This document shows positions 1 through 12,040 of a DNA stretch of 64,000 bases, one piece after another. The DNA is from Siphonodentalium dalli. Its lineage: Eukaryota > Mollusca > Scaphopoda > Gadilida > Siphonodentaliidae. Each line of letters opens with the position of its first letter. Position 1 is the first letter of the stretch. Both the position numbers and the translations under genes were made by a program. Below the pieces are notes generated by a model that was not told the DNA's origin, made no database searches, and was given only the letters and a program-made list of their open reading frames with translations. The stretch is from the NCBI GenBank assembly GCA_032622095.1, contig CP136066.1, positions 207,350,978 through 207,414,977 of the forward strand, given 5' to 3'.

Positions 1-154
1 CACCCATACAGAGCCCCAGACAAACATGATCAGACGACACTCTTCTATATGCTTCTATATATGTGTGGGGCTCCCTGCAGGCTAATGAATGTTTTTTATT
101 TTATGTCCTAATAATTGTAAGAAACATTTATTTAAAAAAAATGATAAAAAATGA

Positions 155-207
155 TTAGGCCAATGGTCGACTCGCATATATAAGAGAATGCATTGGCGCA
201 GGGTAAA
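155..207. repeat. Half of the shared hairpin (family A remnant)
   Basis: AGGCCAATGGTCGACTCGC followed by ATATATAAGAGAATGCATTG is the second arm of the 69-bp hairpin next to a fragment of the first. Most of the first arm is deleted. Confidence 0.6.
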
Positions 208-479
208 ACAATTCCTGACTTACGACTGGATTTGATATGGCCGGTCAGATATGTTACACGACAACGGCTTATTGTTTACACAGATGATGTCTGTCTCAAC
301 GAAGTGTGAAATCAGATAATGGAATAAAGTGCCTTAAAGGCAAGAAATCGAAGGGGCACGTTCTAAATAACCATGGAAACAGGGGAAGCCACTTGGTCAA
401 TGGCAGTTTATTAGTAGTTAGTTGTCTCAATTTCTAAATTGCTGGGGCAGGGACCTGTCTAGAGGGCCATTTTTATCAA
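208..479. other. No recognised feature
   Basis: AT-rich sequence without repeats shared elsewhere in the window, convincing ORFs or splice-bounded exons. Confidence 0.5.
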
Positions 480-850
480 TGAACATTCATAAATATTTCA
501 TCACCCAGAAGATCCATATGTAGTTTGGTGATGATCGGACAAGGGATGCGGTCTGTAGGGTGTGCCAAAGATTTAGTCATGCAATGAGTAAATTCCAAGA
601 TGGCTGCCAGTGGCCATGTTTTCCATCGAAAATCATTCAAATTTGATAGCTCCTATGTAAACATGCCTGTAAATTTTCAAAATAATTCTCCAATAAATTT
701 GGGCTGCAGGGAGTGATGATGGACTGCGGAAAAAGTTGATGGCTCCGGTCCAGAGGTCACTCCGAAGATCCGTATGAAGTTGGGTGGACATATGATGGAT
801 GTCAACCCATGGCAATAGCTCAAACTTGACTTTGCCAAGTTGAGTTAAAA
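480..850. repeat. Dispersed repeat with AAGATGGCTGCC blocks
   Basis: Text such as TTTGGTGATGATCGGACAAG, CCAAGATGGCTGCCAGTGGC and GTAAATTTTCAAAATAATT is shared with 6700-7460 and partly with 4190-4290. Tandemly related sub-blocks, no ORF of note. Confidence 0.65.
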
Positions 851-954
851 AGAGTGATACCCCAATTAAAATAAGTTAGACAGATCTCTTATCTGTGCAA
901 AGTACAAAAACAATTGACAAGGAACGATAGAGTACAAACTCAGAAAAAATTATG

Positions 955-1165
955 TATCTATGAACAATTTCTAAGCTATCACAGGTGCATAGGCTCCCAT
1001 GGTGGTAAATATCGGTGCCATGTTTAAAAATAGTTGACTGAAAAGTTGCATCCATGGGCGGAAAGACAAACAGATGCTGGACAGACAAGCTATATTTACT
1101 CCCCCCACCATAACTTTGTTGGTGGGGGGGGGGGGGGGGGGGGGGGGGGGTGTGTGTGATGAAAA
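955..1165 (-). repeat. Dispersed mollusc-type repeat
   Basis: ATCACAGGTGCATAGGCTCC and CCATGGTGGTAAATATCGGT correspond, with divergence, to the 32.1- and 52.4-kb repeats; it ends at CCACCATAACTTTGTTGG and a long G run (about 1123-1150). Confidence 0.6.
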
Positions 1166-1242
1166 ATAAAAACTGATATGTGTCGCTAGCATTTTTTGTG
1201 GGTCCGGGTATGAAGTGTGAGATAGCTGTGGAGAATGAAAAG

Positions 1243-1372
1243 TACAGTAATGCCCAAAGTAACACGAGAGCTTTCCGATGAATGGCAACAAGCCATATTT
1301 CCGACTAAATCCTGAAAAATTACCCATAATTCTGCTGTGGTTAAGTGGTCAATTACTTTGGGCATTACCATA
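1243..1372. mobile_element. Family E palindromic element, shortened
   Basis: Ends TA-CAGTAATGCCCAAAGTAA and TTACTTTGGGCATTAC-CATA. Most of the left arm is deleted; the right arm (AAGCCATATTTCCGACTAAA ... TCTGCTGTGG) is kept. Confidence 0.75.
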
Positions 1373-2090
1373 GAACATTTATGGTGGGAGATATTCAAAC
1401 ATTTTTGAGTCAATATTTTCCGAAAGAGTATTAGGACCAAATTGAATACAATTAAACAACCAACACTCTAATATTTGTAGATTTAAGAAAGGCGCTTATG
1501 CCTCAAAAGTTAAACCCTAAATGGTAATTGATAGAGCAAATATAGTAACTGAATTCTACATCATATATCACAGCGTAGGTGCACGGAAAGGTATCTGGGA
1601 GCCACTCTGTATGCCTTTTGACCTCCCTCCTGGGATATCACACAATCGGTTTCAAAGATTTCTGCGAACCGGTTGTACATGGCCTAGGATGGGGAATTGG
1701 AAGTCTCTCAGAGTGGTCCCCGACTACTTTTGCCAAATTACTGTGATCCCACGCATCCCCCAAATGAGACATACCCAGACATAAATTAACACTTTTAGAT
1801 TCTACCCCCACCAATACCATTTAACAAAGAGAGATATAACTCACCCTGGACTATATAAACAAATTGACACATTACTGATTATATAATTTATTTGTTAATG
1901 TACTCGAGATGTTATATATTGAGATCTGAATAACGAGAGGCCGATCACGATCGGCAGATGTTAACCCATCCCTTGGCGATAAAAATTTAATATGATCGGA
2001 TAAATGAGAGTTTTGGTGTTCAATTATAGAGTATACTGTTATGTACTATTATAGACAAATGTACATAACACAAATTATTGGAATTTATGG
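1373..2090. other. No recognised gene; slightly GC-richer core
   Basis: Between 1560 and 1790 base composition is more balanced and frames are open on both strands (about 87 and 60 codons). No domain, splice pair or repeat partner was recognised; the later CEP78 exons were looked for here without success. Confidence 0.45.
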
Positions 2091-2150
2091 GTCACTGGCA
2101 TTTATATAAGAGAATGCACTGGTACAGAATCTGTAATGCTAAACCGCCAC
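2091..2150. repeat. Family C fragment
   Basis: GGCATTTATATAAGAGAATG and CTGTAATGCTAAACCGCCAC resemble the right hairpin arm and right tail of family C. Only a fragment remains. Confidence 0.45.
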
Positions 2151-2689
2151 AGCCAGCAAGCCCATGGGTTAAATGTGTAGGTGTGACCTGGACATGGAAT
2201 ACTTGGGTTAAGAGAGTCCAATTTAAGTTTACAATAATAATGTGTCCTAGTATACAGATAAGCAACCTCACCACTGACCCATTAATATCAATTATATAGC
2301 AGCACAGATGTCCATGTCTACTGTTAATAGCATGTGATGTTTATTGTTGAATCTTTATTTTAAATTAGATGCCATAGCCTTATGTATCAGATTATTTGCA
2401 CATTGGCATAAGTCCAAAGGCAATTGGTGAATTGGATTTAATGTTGCTCCAAACAGATTTACCAGTACATAACACAAGATTTTGGACCGATTTAATCAAA
2501 TTTGGTGTGGTGATTCGGGGTACCCTTGGCAGAGTTATATTAATGGTGTTAGTTTTTCAATTTTTTTTAACTTATTTAAAAAAATTAAAGGGACACATTG
2601 GAAATCTTTTTATCATAATCATCAATATCTAAATGAAAACAAATGACAATGTCAATGACATTTTTTTTATTATTATTATAAAAGTTAAA

Positions 2690-3125
2690 AATAAATTAAA
2701 AAAAAAATCGATTCAATTTTTCAATTTTTTTTCGAAAAAGGGTCATAACTCCTTTAAAATTAATCGGATCAAACCCATATTCGAACTCGATCTGTATTTT
2801 GGGCTGTGAAACTGACATACCAAATTTGGTTCCAATCAGATAAAAAATGTTTGAGTTATGGCAGAATGCGTGAATTATAAGTTGAAAAAGGGCCATAACT
2901 CTGTAACAAAATCTCGGATCAAACCCAAATTCGAACTCGATCTGTATTTTGGGCTGAGAAACCCATATACAAAATTTGGTTTCGATCGGATAAAAAATGT
3001 TTGAGTTATCGCATTAGTCGTAAAGTGTCTACGGACAGACAGACGGACAGACGGACAGACAGACAGACGGACCAACGACGAGTGGTCAATCCGGGCAACG
3101 ACACTATGTTTACCATACTATGGTA
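2690..3125. repeat. Dispersed GGGCCATAACTC repeat
   Basis: Two sub-copies of AAAAAGGGYCATAACTC, TTCGAACTCGATCTGTATTT and CAAATTTGGTTCCAATCAGA precede a GACGGACAGACGG run. It ends just left of CEP78 exon c (3219). This design is common in bivalve genomes from general knowledge. Confidence 0.7.
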
Positions 3126-3218
3126 TGGGTAAACATAAAAATGATTTAAAAAAAATAAATTGAATACTAAATCGAAAATCTAATATTCGTAGAACCCTAT
3201 AAAAATGCAAACACATAC

Positions 3219-3283
3219 CTCAGTATCACCTTTTCCACAGTTAATCATTAACTGTTCCATCAAGTTATGGAGAACATCATGGT
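3219..3283 (-). CDS. CEP78: CEP78 exon (exon c), end of LRR domain
   Basis: This 65-nt minus-strand exon follows acceptor ttttctctattgcag and ends at donor GAG|gtatgtg. Only one frame is open: AC plus 21 codons encoding HDVLHNLMEQLMINCGKGDTE. Joined to the last G of exon b it reads NPLI-D-HDVLHNLMEQLM. That fits CEP78 [20 protein letters not shown] in position, length and helical pattern. On its own this short exon would not be recognisable. The assignment rests on phase, splice sites and alignment to the family. The intron from exon b is about 16.1 kb and full of DNA transposons. The following exons (basic linker and coiled coil) were not found between 1 and 3218 and probably lie outside the window. 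Confidence 0.82.
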
Positions 3284-3408
3284 CTGCAATAGAGAAAATT
3301 CAAAGAATTAGAATAAATCAAGATTTTAAGGCTGAAATAATAGCTGGTGGCATAAGAAAATATAGCTAAAAAACTTGACATTTTGTGAGCAAATCAATCA
3401 TTGAGCTG

Positions 3409-3671
3409 TTAGTCATTCCATGACTGAAGCTTCGTGAAATTTTGTGAAAACCCTGTGCCAATGCATTATCTTATATATGCGCGTCACCCATAGGGAGCCT
3501 CATATATATAAGTGAATACATTGGCCTAACAGTATTTACCGTGAGCTTGTAATCCATTGCATTCTCTTATATATGCAAGACTCACTTTGGGTGACTCGCA
3601 TATATAAGAGAATGCACTGCCACAGGATTGTTAATGCTGCACCAGCGCAGCTCCCATCATGAAAGGGTTAA
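3409..3671. mobile_element. Family C TTAA element
   Basis: Left end TTAGTCATTCCATGACTG, right end CATCATGAAAGGG-TTAA. It carries two degenerate hairpins of the shared type, one with loop CACCCATAGGGAG. Central text (TATTTACCGTGAGCTTGTAA; GCTGCACCAGCGCAGCTCCC) identifies the family. It lies just left, on the plus strand, of a D-like element sharing its right TTAA. Confidence 0.72.
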
Positions 3672-4160
3672 TATGAACACAGCATTGGTTACTAAATACT
3701 CATTGACGAGTAGTTATCACTTAGGAAATGTTCAGCTTATAAGTTCAACTAACGACCATATCTGAACATTTCCCACCAAAGAACATACAGTAATGCCCCA
3801 AATAATTGACTCCTTAACCACAACAGAATTATGGGTAATTTTTCAGGATTTAGTGGGAAATATTGCTTGTTGCCATTCACCGGAAAGCTCTCACTGAGAG
3901 CTTTCCGATGAATGGCAACAAGCCATATTTCCGACTAAATCCCGAAAAATTACCCATAATTCTGCTGTGGTTAAGGAGTCGATTATTTAGGGCATTACGG
4001 TAAATCCTGCTGCAATTGTATTATCTTCTCGTCTGTTTGTTGTCAGCTGATATTACCTAAACATCGCTCCAGATGAATAATGAAAGTGTCAACGACACTG
4101 TAGCTCAACTTTGACAGGGGATAATATCATACATTACAGTCAATGGAGTGATAAGGAACA
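3668..4160. mobile_element. Family D element interrupted by family E
   Basis: Text like TACTAAATACTCATTGACGA and AGGAAATGTTCAGCTTATAA marks family D, with an internal foldback (GTTCAACT...AACATTTCC). A family E element (3786-4002) interrupts it, and D-like sequence (GATATTACCTAAACATCGCT) continues after. The right end is indistinct. Confidence 0.5.
3786..4002. mobile_element. Family E palindromic element (mariner-like MITE)
   Basis: A near-perfect 217-bp palindrome bounded by TA with termini CAGTAATGCCC and GGGCATTACGG. Each arm carries CTCCTTAACCACAGCAGAAT, a FRAGATTTAGT-type core (AGGATTTAGT) and GGCTTGTTGCCATTC-like text. TA duplication and CAGT termini fit Tc1/mariner-type MITEs. No coding capacity. 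Confidence 0.8.
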
Positions 4161-4313
4161 TGGAAAGTTTAAATCCTATATTGGGATCAATTGGATAAAT
4201 ACTAGCTGTTGGCAGTAGGGTATGCCAAAGTATTTAGTGATGCAAAGAGTAAAAGAGTAAAATCCAAAATGGCTGGTGGCATACAGCGATGTTTTTAAAG
4301 ACATATTATGTAC

Positions 4314-4713
4314 TTAACCCTTTACCCAACAGAACGGCCCTGTGCCAATGCATTCTCTTATATATGCGAGTCGACCATAGGTCGCCTCACATATATAAGA
4401 GAATGCATTGGCTTAACACATTAAAAATTATAAAATTGTTAAAGAATGTAAGAAAAAATGGTAAAAAGTGTTAAAAAAAGATTTTTTTTAGGCCAATGCA
4501 TTCTCTTATATATGCGAGGCGACCTATGGTCGACTCGCATATATAAGAGAATGCATTGGCACAGGGCATAACTGTAACTATCACAATGTGGTCAAGGAGC
4601 CGGTTCCAATGATATCCATATTTGTATGGTTCTATTGAGACAGACCGAAGATATTTTAGGCTGTTGAAGCTTTATTTGGCCGGTTTTGGCCGGTTTGTTG
4701 GGTAAAGGGTTAA
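4314..4713 (+). mobile_element. Family A TTAA element, copy 1
   Basis: It is bounded by TTAA, with terminal repeats CCCTTTACCCAACA and GTTGGGTAAAGGG. It holds two 69-bp hairpins in opposite orientation, separated by an AT-rich spacer, then a tail (CACAATGTGGTCAAGGAGCC ... GGCCGGTTTTGGCC). CCC termini and TTAA duplications are the piggyBac-superfamily pattern. No transposase is encoded, so it is a non-autonomous element of 400 bp. Confidence 0.85.
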
Positions 4714-6699
4714 TCGGTTGCGTAAAAATAATAAGTTAGTATTCAGACGCTATGCCAACTGGAGGAATATATCATTCTAGTAACATCGCCAAAAATATTT
4801 CAAACAAATCGACCATACCAATCATAGAAAACATCGTCTGAACTACGCCCAATTGTAAATATTTACTTCTCGATTCAGGACGCTACTATCTGCGATAAGC
4901 TAACGATCTCGCCATGAGAGTCACAGTATTTATTACTTGCGCCAGTCCATGCTGGACGCAAGTAATGTTTTCGGCTCGGATGTCTGTCCTTCCGTGAATA
5001 TGTTACGTCATACCAGAAGTACATATTGTAAAAAAATGAACACGCGCTAATATGAAATGGTTGCATCAATTGTAATTTAAATCCACATTTATACTTAATT
5101 TGCATTGTTATCTGGTTTTATTTTGGTAATAAATCGTTCATAAATGAACAATATTGAATTATTTCTTTCTGTAAACCGATCAAGACGCCATGACGTCACG
5201 ACGCACATCAGGACGTCACAAGCTACATGGGCACGCAAAACACCAGACATGATTGCGTCGATGTCCAGACAGCTGAGACTCGTATTACACGGACAGGCTA
5301 AACCATTCCATCTGCCAACAACTTCGTGTTTGATTATTATAAATATATATATATATATACTACATGTAAAACAAACGTCGGCAACAGTACATGTCCATTA
5401 GAAGCCTATTTTAATATCTTGAAACCTGAGGAAATGAGTTGAGATCAGTCTAAAAGATGCGTGCGGAATCGTTTTTTTTTTTCTCGCAGTGACTGTGAGG
5501 TGCTAACATATTTCTGGAAAGTTCAAAACATTTTCGAAAGATCCTGGTGCATATAAATCATGTCCGGTCAAACAGTCGGGCGCGTGGTTCAATTGAAAAA
5601 CAATTGCACTGAAAATGTGAATGTGGAAACATGGATTATTAAAATGCCTTATTAATTAACTGGGAAAACAAGCTTTCTCATTCTCAAACGCAATAGACAT
5701 TTTGATATGTTCCCGAAGTCTGTAGATCAGTCGCTAAGGGCATGTTCACACACATTGACACATTGTTAATCAATGACTAACCAATGATTCCTTTATTTAA
5801 TTGTGTCGGTATTTTGTAATTTATTTTGATGGTTTTTGCCACTGGCATACACACTTGATATCATTCTAGTCAAACTAGTAAGTTAACCCAATTGGCATAT
5901 AATATAGCATCGTCGGCAACCAATCGTCTTCACACCCTTCATATGAACGATGTCTATATTGTTATATTAATATGTCAAACAACTCGTACGTATTACTAAG
6001 ACTATCATTAGTGTAACTAGTGTAGATCAAATTGAGATAACAGAGATATTATGTCCGTACACACAACTATTTAAGCGATGGATGAACAGAGATTTGATAT
6101 CTAGATTTTTGTTATCAATCTCTCAAACGAGGGGCCAACACCCGTGGTTCAATCTGTTGTTGGCAAGACACCACACAACCAGTCCTTCCCAGGAGACGGG
6201 AGTGATTGCTCTCGCACCCGTATGCACTCGTAATTTTCAATTCACTGGTGCTAAAATTCGCACCCGTCCTTCTTCACAAAATACTAATGGAGACTGTAAT
6301 TGTTGGTTCAATATTGAACTATTTTAAGGTTTATTTAGATGCTTTACCATCTCAGTGCAACTATGGCATATTAAAGTGTAACTAGACATAGGTCTATTCC
6401 ACAATCGGCACAATGACTTTTTGTTTGAGCAAAAACCCACCTTACATGTACAATTATGGTATCGTATGGGTGCCTTATTACACCCGTCTTCTGCATTACG
6501 GGAGCAAATAAATGCTCTCGGTGTGTTTTCCTCATGGGAAGGACTGCACAACATGCCAAATGTGTGATGGGCGCAAGTATAGGCAGCTCCAGTGAGTGCA
6601 TTCTAGTTTAATATATAAGAATGAGGGTGTTTGTTGTCAATTTGGATATAATATTTGCAAAAAATACTAACTTCTATTTGATCACCCTACCGGAGTGTT
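4714..6699. other. No recognised feature
   Basis: Mostly unique AT-rich DNA. A small imperfect palindrome around ATTACTTGCGCCAGTCCATG (4933-4970) and another around AAGGACTGCACAAC are visible. Short frames only. Confidence 0.45.
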
Positions 6700-7465
6700 T
6701 CACATCACTTTAATCGAATGTCATTAAAATTTGATTACTCCCATCTGGAAGTGATCCTGAACATATCTGTAAATTTTCAAAACATTTTTCTAATAAATGT
6801 TTGCTGGAGAGTATTCCGATGTTTTCAAATGTGAAATCCAAGATGGCCACTAGTCTTGAACGAAATTTGAAACTAGAGGTCACCCTGAAGATCCACATGA
6901 CGTTTGGTGACGATCGGATAAGAATTGAATTTAGTCATACAAAGAGTAAAATCCAAGATGGCTGTTGGCAGCCATGTTTTATGACAGAATTCAGAAAAAA
7001 TTATAAGCTCCCATTGAGAGGTCACCCTGAGGATCTATATAAGTTTGGTGATGATCGGATGAGGGATGTGGTCTGTATGGTGTGCCAAAGGATTTAGTCA
7101 TGCAAAGAGTAAAATCTAAGATGGCTGCCAGTGGCCATGTTTTTCATCGAAAATCATTCAAATTCAATAGATCTAGAGGTGATCCCAAAAATACCTGTGA
7201 ATTTTCAAACATGTTGCCAATAAATGTGGGATGTAGGGTGTGCAAATGGAATCAAAAGTGAAATCCAAGATGGCCACTGGCGGCCATGTTTTTGAACGAA
7301 ATTGGGAAAAAAAAGTAATCTCCCATCAAGAGGTCAACCGATGATCCATATAAAGTTTGGTGATGATTGAATGTGAGATGTGGCCTGTTGGGTGTGCCAA
7401 TGGAAATTGTTGACGGATGCACACACGGATGACAAATATTGCAATAGCTCAATCTTGACTTGTCA
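6700..7465. repeat. Dispersed repeat with AAGATGGCTGCC blocks, longer copy
   Basis: The block (AGGTCACCCTGAAGATCC, TTTGGTGACGATCGGATA, AAATCCAAGATGG) occurs three to four times in irregular tandem. Ends near GCTCAATCTTGACTTGTCAA, as does the copy at 850. Frames within it are not coding. Confidence 0.7.
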
Positions 7466-7534
7466 AGTTAAGCTAATAAACCATTCCAATGTATACTTTT
7501 ATAACTGAATTATTATAACGAGATAACTGACAAA

Positions 7535-8480
7535 CAAGCCTGCAAATAGTGTGTGTCATTTTCAAAAAGAGGTCACCAGAGGGTGATATTTAGTGACGCT
7601 ATCCTGCAAGGTTGTCTAGCATCACCAAATTTACCCTCTGGGGACCTCATTCTGCTTAGGCCTCAACAGCTATGGGAGACCTGGGATCAGATTGAAGTTC
7701 CCCAGTTGAAGTTGGCGTTGTTCACCCATTAGTCACCTTGTTTATGTATTTTATCAGCAGGCTAAACACCAAATTCACCCTCTGGGGACCTTATTCTGCT
7801 GAGGCCTCATCTTCTAGGAAGTATGATGGTCTCAAATTAACATTGTTTTTAGTCATTTTTTTCCTTTCTGGGAAGTTTATAATCCCCTAATTTGGAGAAG
7901 TTAAATGCATATTAACCCTTTACCCAACAAAACGGCCAAAACCGGCCAAATAAAGCTTCAACAGCCTAAAATATCTTCGGTCTGTCCCAATAGAACCATA
8001 CACATATGGATATCATTGGAACCGGCTCATTGACCACATTGTGATGATTATAGCTATGCCCTGTGCCAATGCATTCTCTTATATATGCAAGTCGACCATA
8101 GGTCGCCTCGCATATATAAGAGAATGCATTGGCCTAAAAAAAATCTTTTTTTAACACTTTTTACCATTTTTTCTTACATTCTTTAACAATTTTATAATTT
8201 TTAATGTGTTAAGCCAATGTATTCTCTTATATATGCGAGGCGACCTATGGTCGACTCGCATATATAAGAGAATGCATTGGCACAGGGCCCTTCTGTTGGG
8301 TAAAGGGTTAAGGGTGAACATCACTGAACTTCAACTGGGGAACTTCAAAATCTGATCCTAAGCCTCACATAGCAGTTGAGGCCTAAGCAGAATGAGGTTC
8401 CCAGAGGGTGGGCTAGCATTACTAAATTCACACTCTGGAACCTCATTTTGCAAATGACAGACACACTATTTACAGGCTTG
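7535..8480. mobile_element. Family F (hAT-like) element, interrupted by family A
   Basis: Starts CAAGCCTGCAAATAGTGTG, ends CACTATTTACAGGCTTG. Two subterminal hairpins (GAGGTCCCCAGAGGG-type arms) flank a central region. Family A copy 2 (7912-8311) is inserted at a TTAA in the centre. An extra fragment of the hairpin (about 7755-7800) suggests internal rearrangement. Confidence 0.75.
7912..8311 (-). mobile_element. Family A TTAA element, copy 2 (inside a family F element)
   Basis: Full-length copy in reverse orientation, bounded by TTAA, with both hairpins. It interrupts a family F element (7535-8480) whose sequence resumes directly after the right TTAA. The A insertion is therefore younger than that F copy. 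Confidence 0.85.
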
Positions 8481-8545
8481 AATACTGATGATTTAGATGA
8501 GAGAGAAGACACTAATTACAGTCATCTGGTTGTCGCCTCAAAGGC

Positions 8546-8630
8546 TTGTAATTTTACAAATTACTAGCTGTTACAAATTACTAGCTGTTACAAATTACTA
8601 GCTTTTACAAATTACTAGCTTTCAGCTATT
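8546..8630. repeat. Short tandem repeat (about 18 bp)
   Basis: Four to five copies of TTACAAATTACTAGCTGT or its TTT variant. Confidence 0.85.
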
Positions 8631-8712
8631 CTGGTAACCTATATGAACTGAAGTAAGTGGCAATGTTGTTTGTTTCAATTAGCAGAACATTCACACTGAA
8701 TTCTGAGTGAAA

Positions 8713-9104
8713 TACAATAATGCCCTAAATAATCAACTCCTTAACCACAGCAGAATTATGAGTAATTTTTCAGGATTTAGTGGGAAATATGGCTTGTTGC
8801 CATTCATCGGAAAGCCCTCAAAGCCATATTTCCCACTAAATCCTGAAAAATTACCCATAATTCTGCTGTGATTAAGGAGTCGATTATTTAGGGCATTACT
8901 GTACAAACTAGAGATGTAACATGAGGCTGAAACGTCCGTGGAGATTTGAAGTATGGAAATGGAAAGTATCATGGAATTGCTTTTATATGGGAGGTGTCTG
9001 AAGTAAATTGTGAGTTGTGATAAGCCATATTTCCCACTAAATCCTGAAAAATGACCCATAATTCTGCTGTGGTTAGGGAGTCGATTATTTAGGGCATTAC
9101 TGTA
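8713..9104. mobile_element. Composite family E element with captured flank
   Basis: A complete E element (8713-8903) is followed by 121 bp (8903-9023) and then a right half E element (about 9021-9104), giving E-type ends on both outer sides (CAATAATGCCC and GGGCATTACTG). The 121 bp is identical, by my reading, to the DNA directly beside another E element at 45051-45172. The inner junction has AAG in common between flank and E arm. Confidence 0.82.
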
Positions 9105-9254
9105 TTCATGTTACAGCCCTTGAAATTGGCATTTTTACGCCTATGGCATTGATTTAGAATTACATGAAATTCTATAAAGGCTTGTTTGGCTTCTTCTATG
9201 GCCTTTTGCAGCAGCTGATTTCGAGTGAGAGGTGAGGTTGAGATAATGCACTCA

Positions 9255-9692
9255 CCTGCAAATAGTGTGTCTGTCCTTTGCAGAGTGAGGTCCCCAGAGG
9301 GTGAATTTAGTGACGCTATCCCACAGCAGGCTAGCATCACCAAATTCACCTTCTGGGGACCTCATTATGCTTAGGCCTCAACTGCTATGGGAGACCTAGG
9401 ATCTGATTGAAGTTCCCCAGTTGAAGTTGGTGATGTTCACCCATTAGTCACCTTGATTATGCATTTTATCTTCTGCAAATTAGGGGATATAGAAACTTCC
9501 CAGAAGGGAAACAGTAACTAAAAACAATGTTAATTAGAGACTATAGATACTTCCCAGAACATGAGATCTAAGCAGAATGAGGTCCCCAGAGGGTGAGATT
9601 GGTAATGCTAGCCTTCTGTGTGTGGTAGCATCACTAAATTCACCCTTGGGGACCTTATTCTGCAAATGTAAGACACACTATTTCCAGGCTTG
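9255..9692. mobile_element. Family F element
   Basis: CCTGCAAATAGTGTGTCTGT at the left, CTATTTCCAGGCTTG at the right. Left and right subterminal hairpins and central region (GGAGACCTAGGATCTGATTG ... ACTATAGATACTTCCCAG) are all present. Left CAAG is lost. Confidence 0.75.
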
Positions 9693-10129
9693 TATGTATT
9701 TATTGGTTAGAAAATGAATACCTGTGACAAACAACTGACATTTATATTTAAGCCAAAATAAAAAAGACCTGTGTTTATGGTGACCTATTCCGTCGCCCCT
9801 GACCATTTTCATTTTAGTGATTTTGCAAAATTATAACGCATATGATTTTATTTTCCTTGTAAACCGATTCATTTCTGTATAAAACGGACACATCGTATGT
9901 ACTGTTAAATTGCAAATTATACCACACTTCAATTAGGTCACAGCTGAATCAAACTTATGCCAAATCAAATTTATTTTTTCATGTGTTATTCAATAAAACA
10001 ATAAATTACACTATATATATTCTAATATTATGAACTTAGTCTTATTATTTTATAGTACATTACAAACAAGGAGAAGAAGTCTGGGGGGGGGGGGGGTATT
10101 CATATTTATTTTGAGCAAAGTTGAAAAAA

Positions 10130-10860
10130 TAAAATAAAAGGTCAGTCGACCAGTGTCCCCGAAAACGTGGCAAGTCGATGCCGCTTTGTTAAAGAAATTA
10201 AAACACAAATTTGAAATTTTTTAAGTCGAAAAAGGTTAATAACTCTGTAAAAAAAAAAAATTCCGTCATCTATATACATGTTGCACATCTCCAATATGTG
10301 GGTAACAATACTCTGAAGTTTCAAATATCTACAATCAAAACTGAAGGAGGAGTTGATTACACCATGAAGGTACCCTCATACAGAAAATTATAAAAAATGT
10401 TGAAATTTTCTAAGTAGAAAATGGTTAATAACTCTGTCAAAAATTTTTTTTTCTGTCATCTCTATACATGTTGCATATCTTCAATATATGGGCAACAATA
10501 CTCTGAAGTTTCAAATCTCTAGGATGAAAACTGTAGGAGGAGTTGATTACACCATGAAGGTACCCTCATACAGAAAATTATAAAAAATGCTGAAATTTTC
10601 TAAGTAGAAAAGGGTTAATAACTCTGTCAAAAAAAATAAAAAATTTATCCGTCATCTATATACATGTTGCATATCTTCAATATATGGGCAACAATTTTCT
10701 GAAATTTCAAATCTGTGGGATGAAATCTGTAGGAGATGATTTCACCATGAAGGTACTCAAAAGAATGACGGACGGAAGAACAGACGGACAGACAGACGCA
10801 CGGATGGAGCCCGTTTCTATAGTCCCCCTTTTCTTTCAGAACGTCGGGGGACAATGAAAA
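10130..10860. repeat. Dispersed repeat with tandem sub-units
   Basis: About three sub-units of roughly 170 bp (GTTAATAACTCTGTCAAAAA, CATCTATATACATGTTGCAT, GGAGGAGTTGATTACACCAT) end in a GACGGACAGACAGACGCACG run and CGTCGGGGGACAATG. Confidence 0.7.
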
Positions 10861-11636
10861 GCCACCTGCCTGCCCCTATTTTTTTCTTGAATGTCATTTT
10901 ATAGCTGCTAGCTGCAAGCTGCAAGGACCAATCAAAAGGGTTTATCAACCAATCGAAGGAAATCCATGCATCACATGACGATAACACACATAAATCAACT
11001 GATGCTATCACGGCAGCCTTAAGGTCTGCTTCCCTTGTGAATTATTTCGTACTGTCGTTTACATGTTAACTTTCCCCGATTTATACAGGAATTTCCCAAA
11101 TTTCAGACAAAATTTTCTTAATAAAGAAATACTCCAGAATAGAAAATAATAACACTCCTTAGAAAACCTTTGTGAATTTTAATGAGATTCTACACCAGTT
11201 GTTGAAATATCTGCACAGACATTGTCATTCATGCTCGCTCACGTAATCCTAAGTCATGTTATTAAATCTGTTGTCTATACTTTTAAAACAGCTTGTATGG
11301 CTACAGAGGGTGTGATAATTAATATGGTCTCAATTAGTACTGCTGATTAGTACTGAATGATGATGAATATGAAATTACTCTTGATGTTACTGATAGTTCA
11401 TTTCAATTTTGAGCAGTGTCGCTTATGCTGAAGTTACAAACAGTGCCTCTGCACATGTGGGAGAAATAGGATGTCTTCCGTATTTTAGAGGTTTTCCCTA
11501 TGACAATCGGGAAGTCATAGGGCAATCTGTGAAACTTAACAGCTCTGTTACACACAATACGACCGTATTTGGGCAATATTGGCATTTTGTTTTGATTGTC
11601 ACACAGCGAGCAAGACGATTCATGAACAAATTGGTC
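10861..11636. other. No recognised feature
   Basis: Unique AT-rich DNA with short frames; nothing supports a gene or element. Confidence 0.45.
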
Positions 11637-12040
11637 TTAACCCTTTACCCAACAGAACGGCCCTGTGCCAATGCATTCTCTTATATATGCGAGTCGACCA
11701 TAGGTCGCCTCGCATATATAAGAGAATGCATTGGCTTAACACATTAAAAATTATAAAATTGTTAAAGAATGTAAGAAAAAATGGTAAAAGGTAAAAAGTG
11801 TTAAAAAAAGATTTTTTTTAGGCCATGCATTCTCTTATATATGCGAGGCGACCTATGGTCGACTCGCATATATAAGAGAATGCATTGGCACAGGGCATAA
11901 CTAACTATCACAATGTGGTCAAGGAGCCGGTTCCAATGATATCCATATGTGTATGGTTCTATTGAGACAGACCGAAGATATTTTAGGCTGTTGAAGCTTT
12001 ATTTGGCCGGTTTTGGCCGGTTTGTTGGATAAAGGGTTAA
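11637..12040 (+). mobile_element. Family A TTAA element, copy 3
   Basis: Full-length copy bounded by TTAA on both sides, with two hairpins. It has a small duplication (GGTAAAA) in the spacer. It directly abuts the tail of an inverted SINE (from 12041). Confidence 0.85.

Noticed and set aside
3001-3075. GACGGACAGACGG runs as coding or regulatory repeats
   Set aside because: They recur as simple tails of dispersed repeats at several sites and have no other signal.
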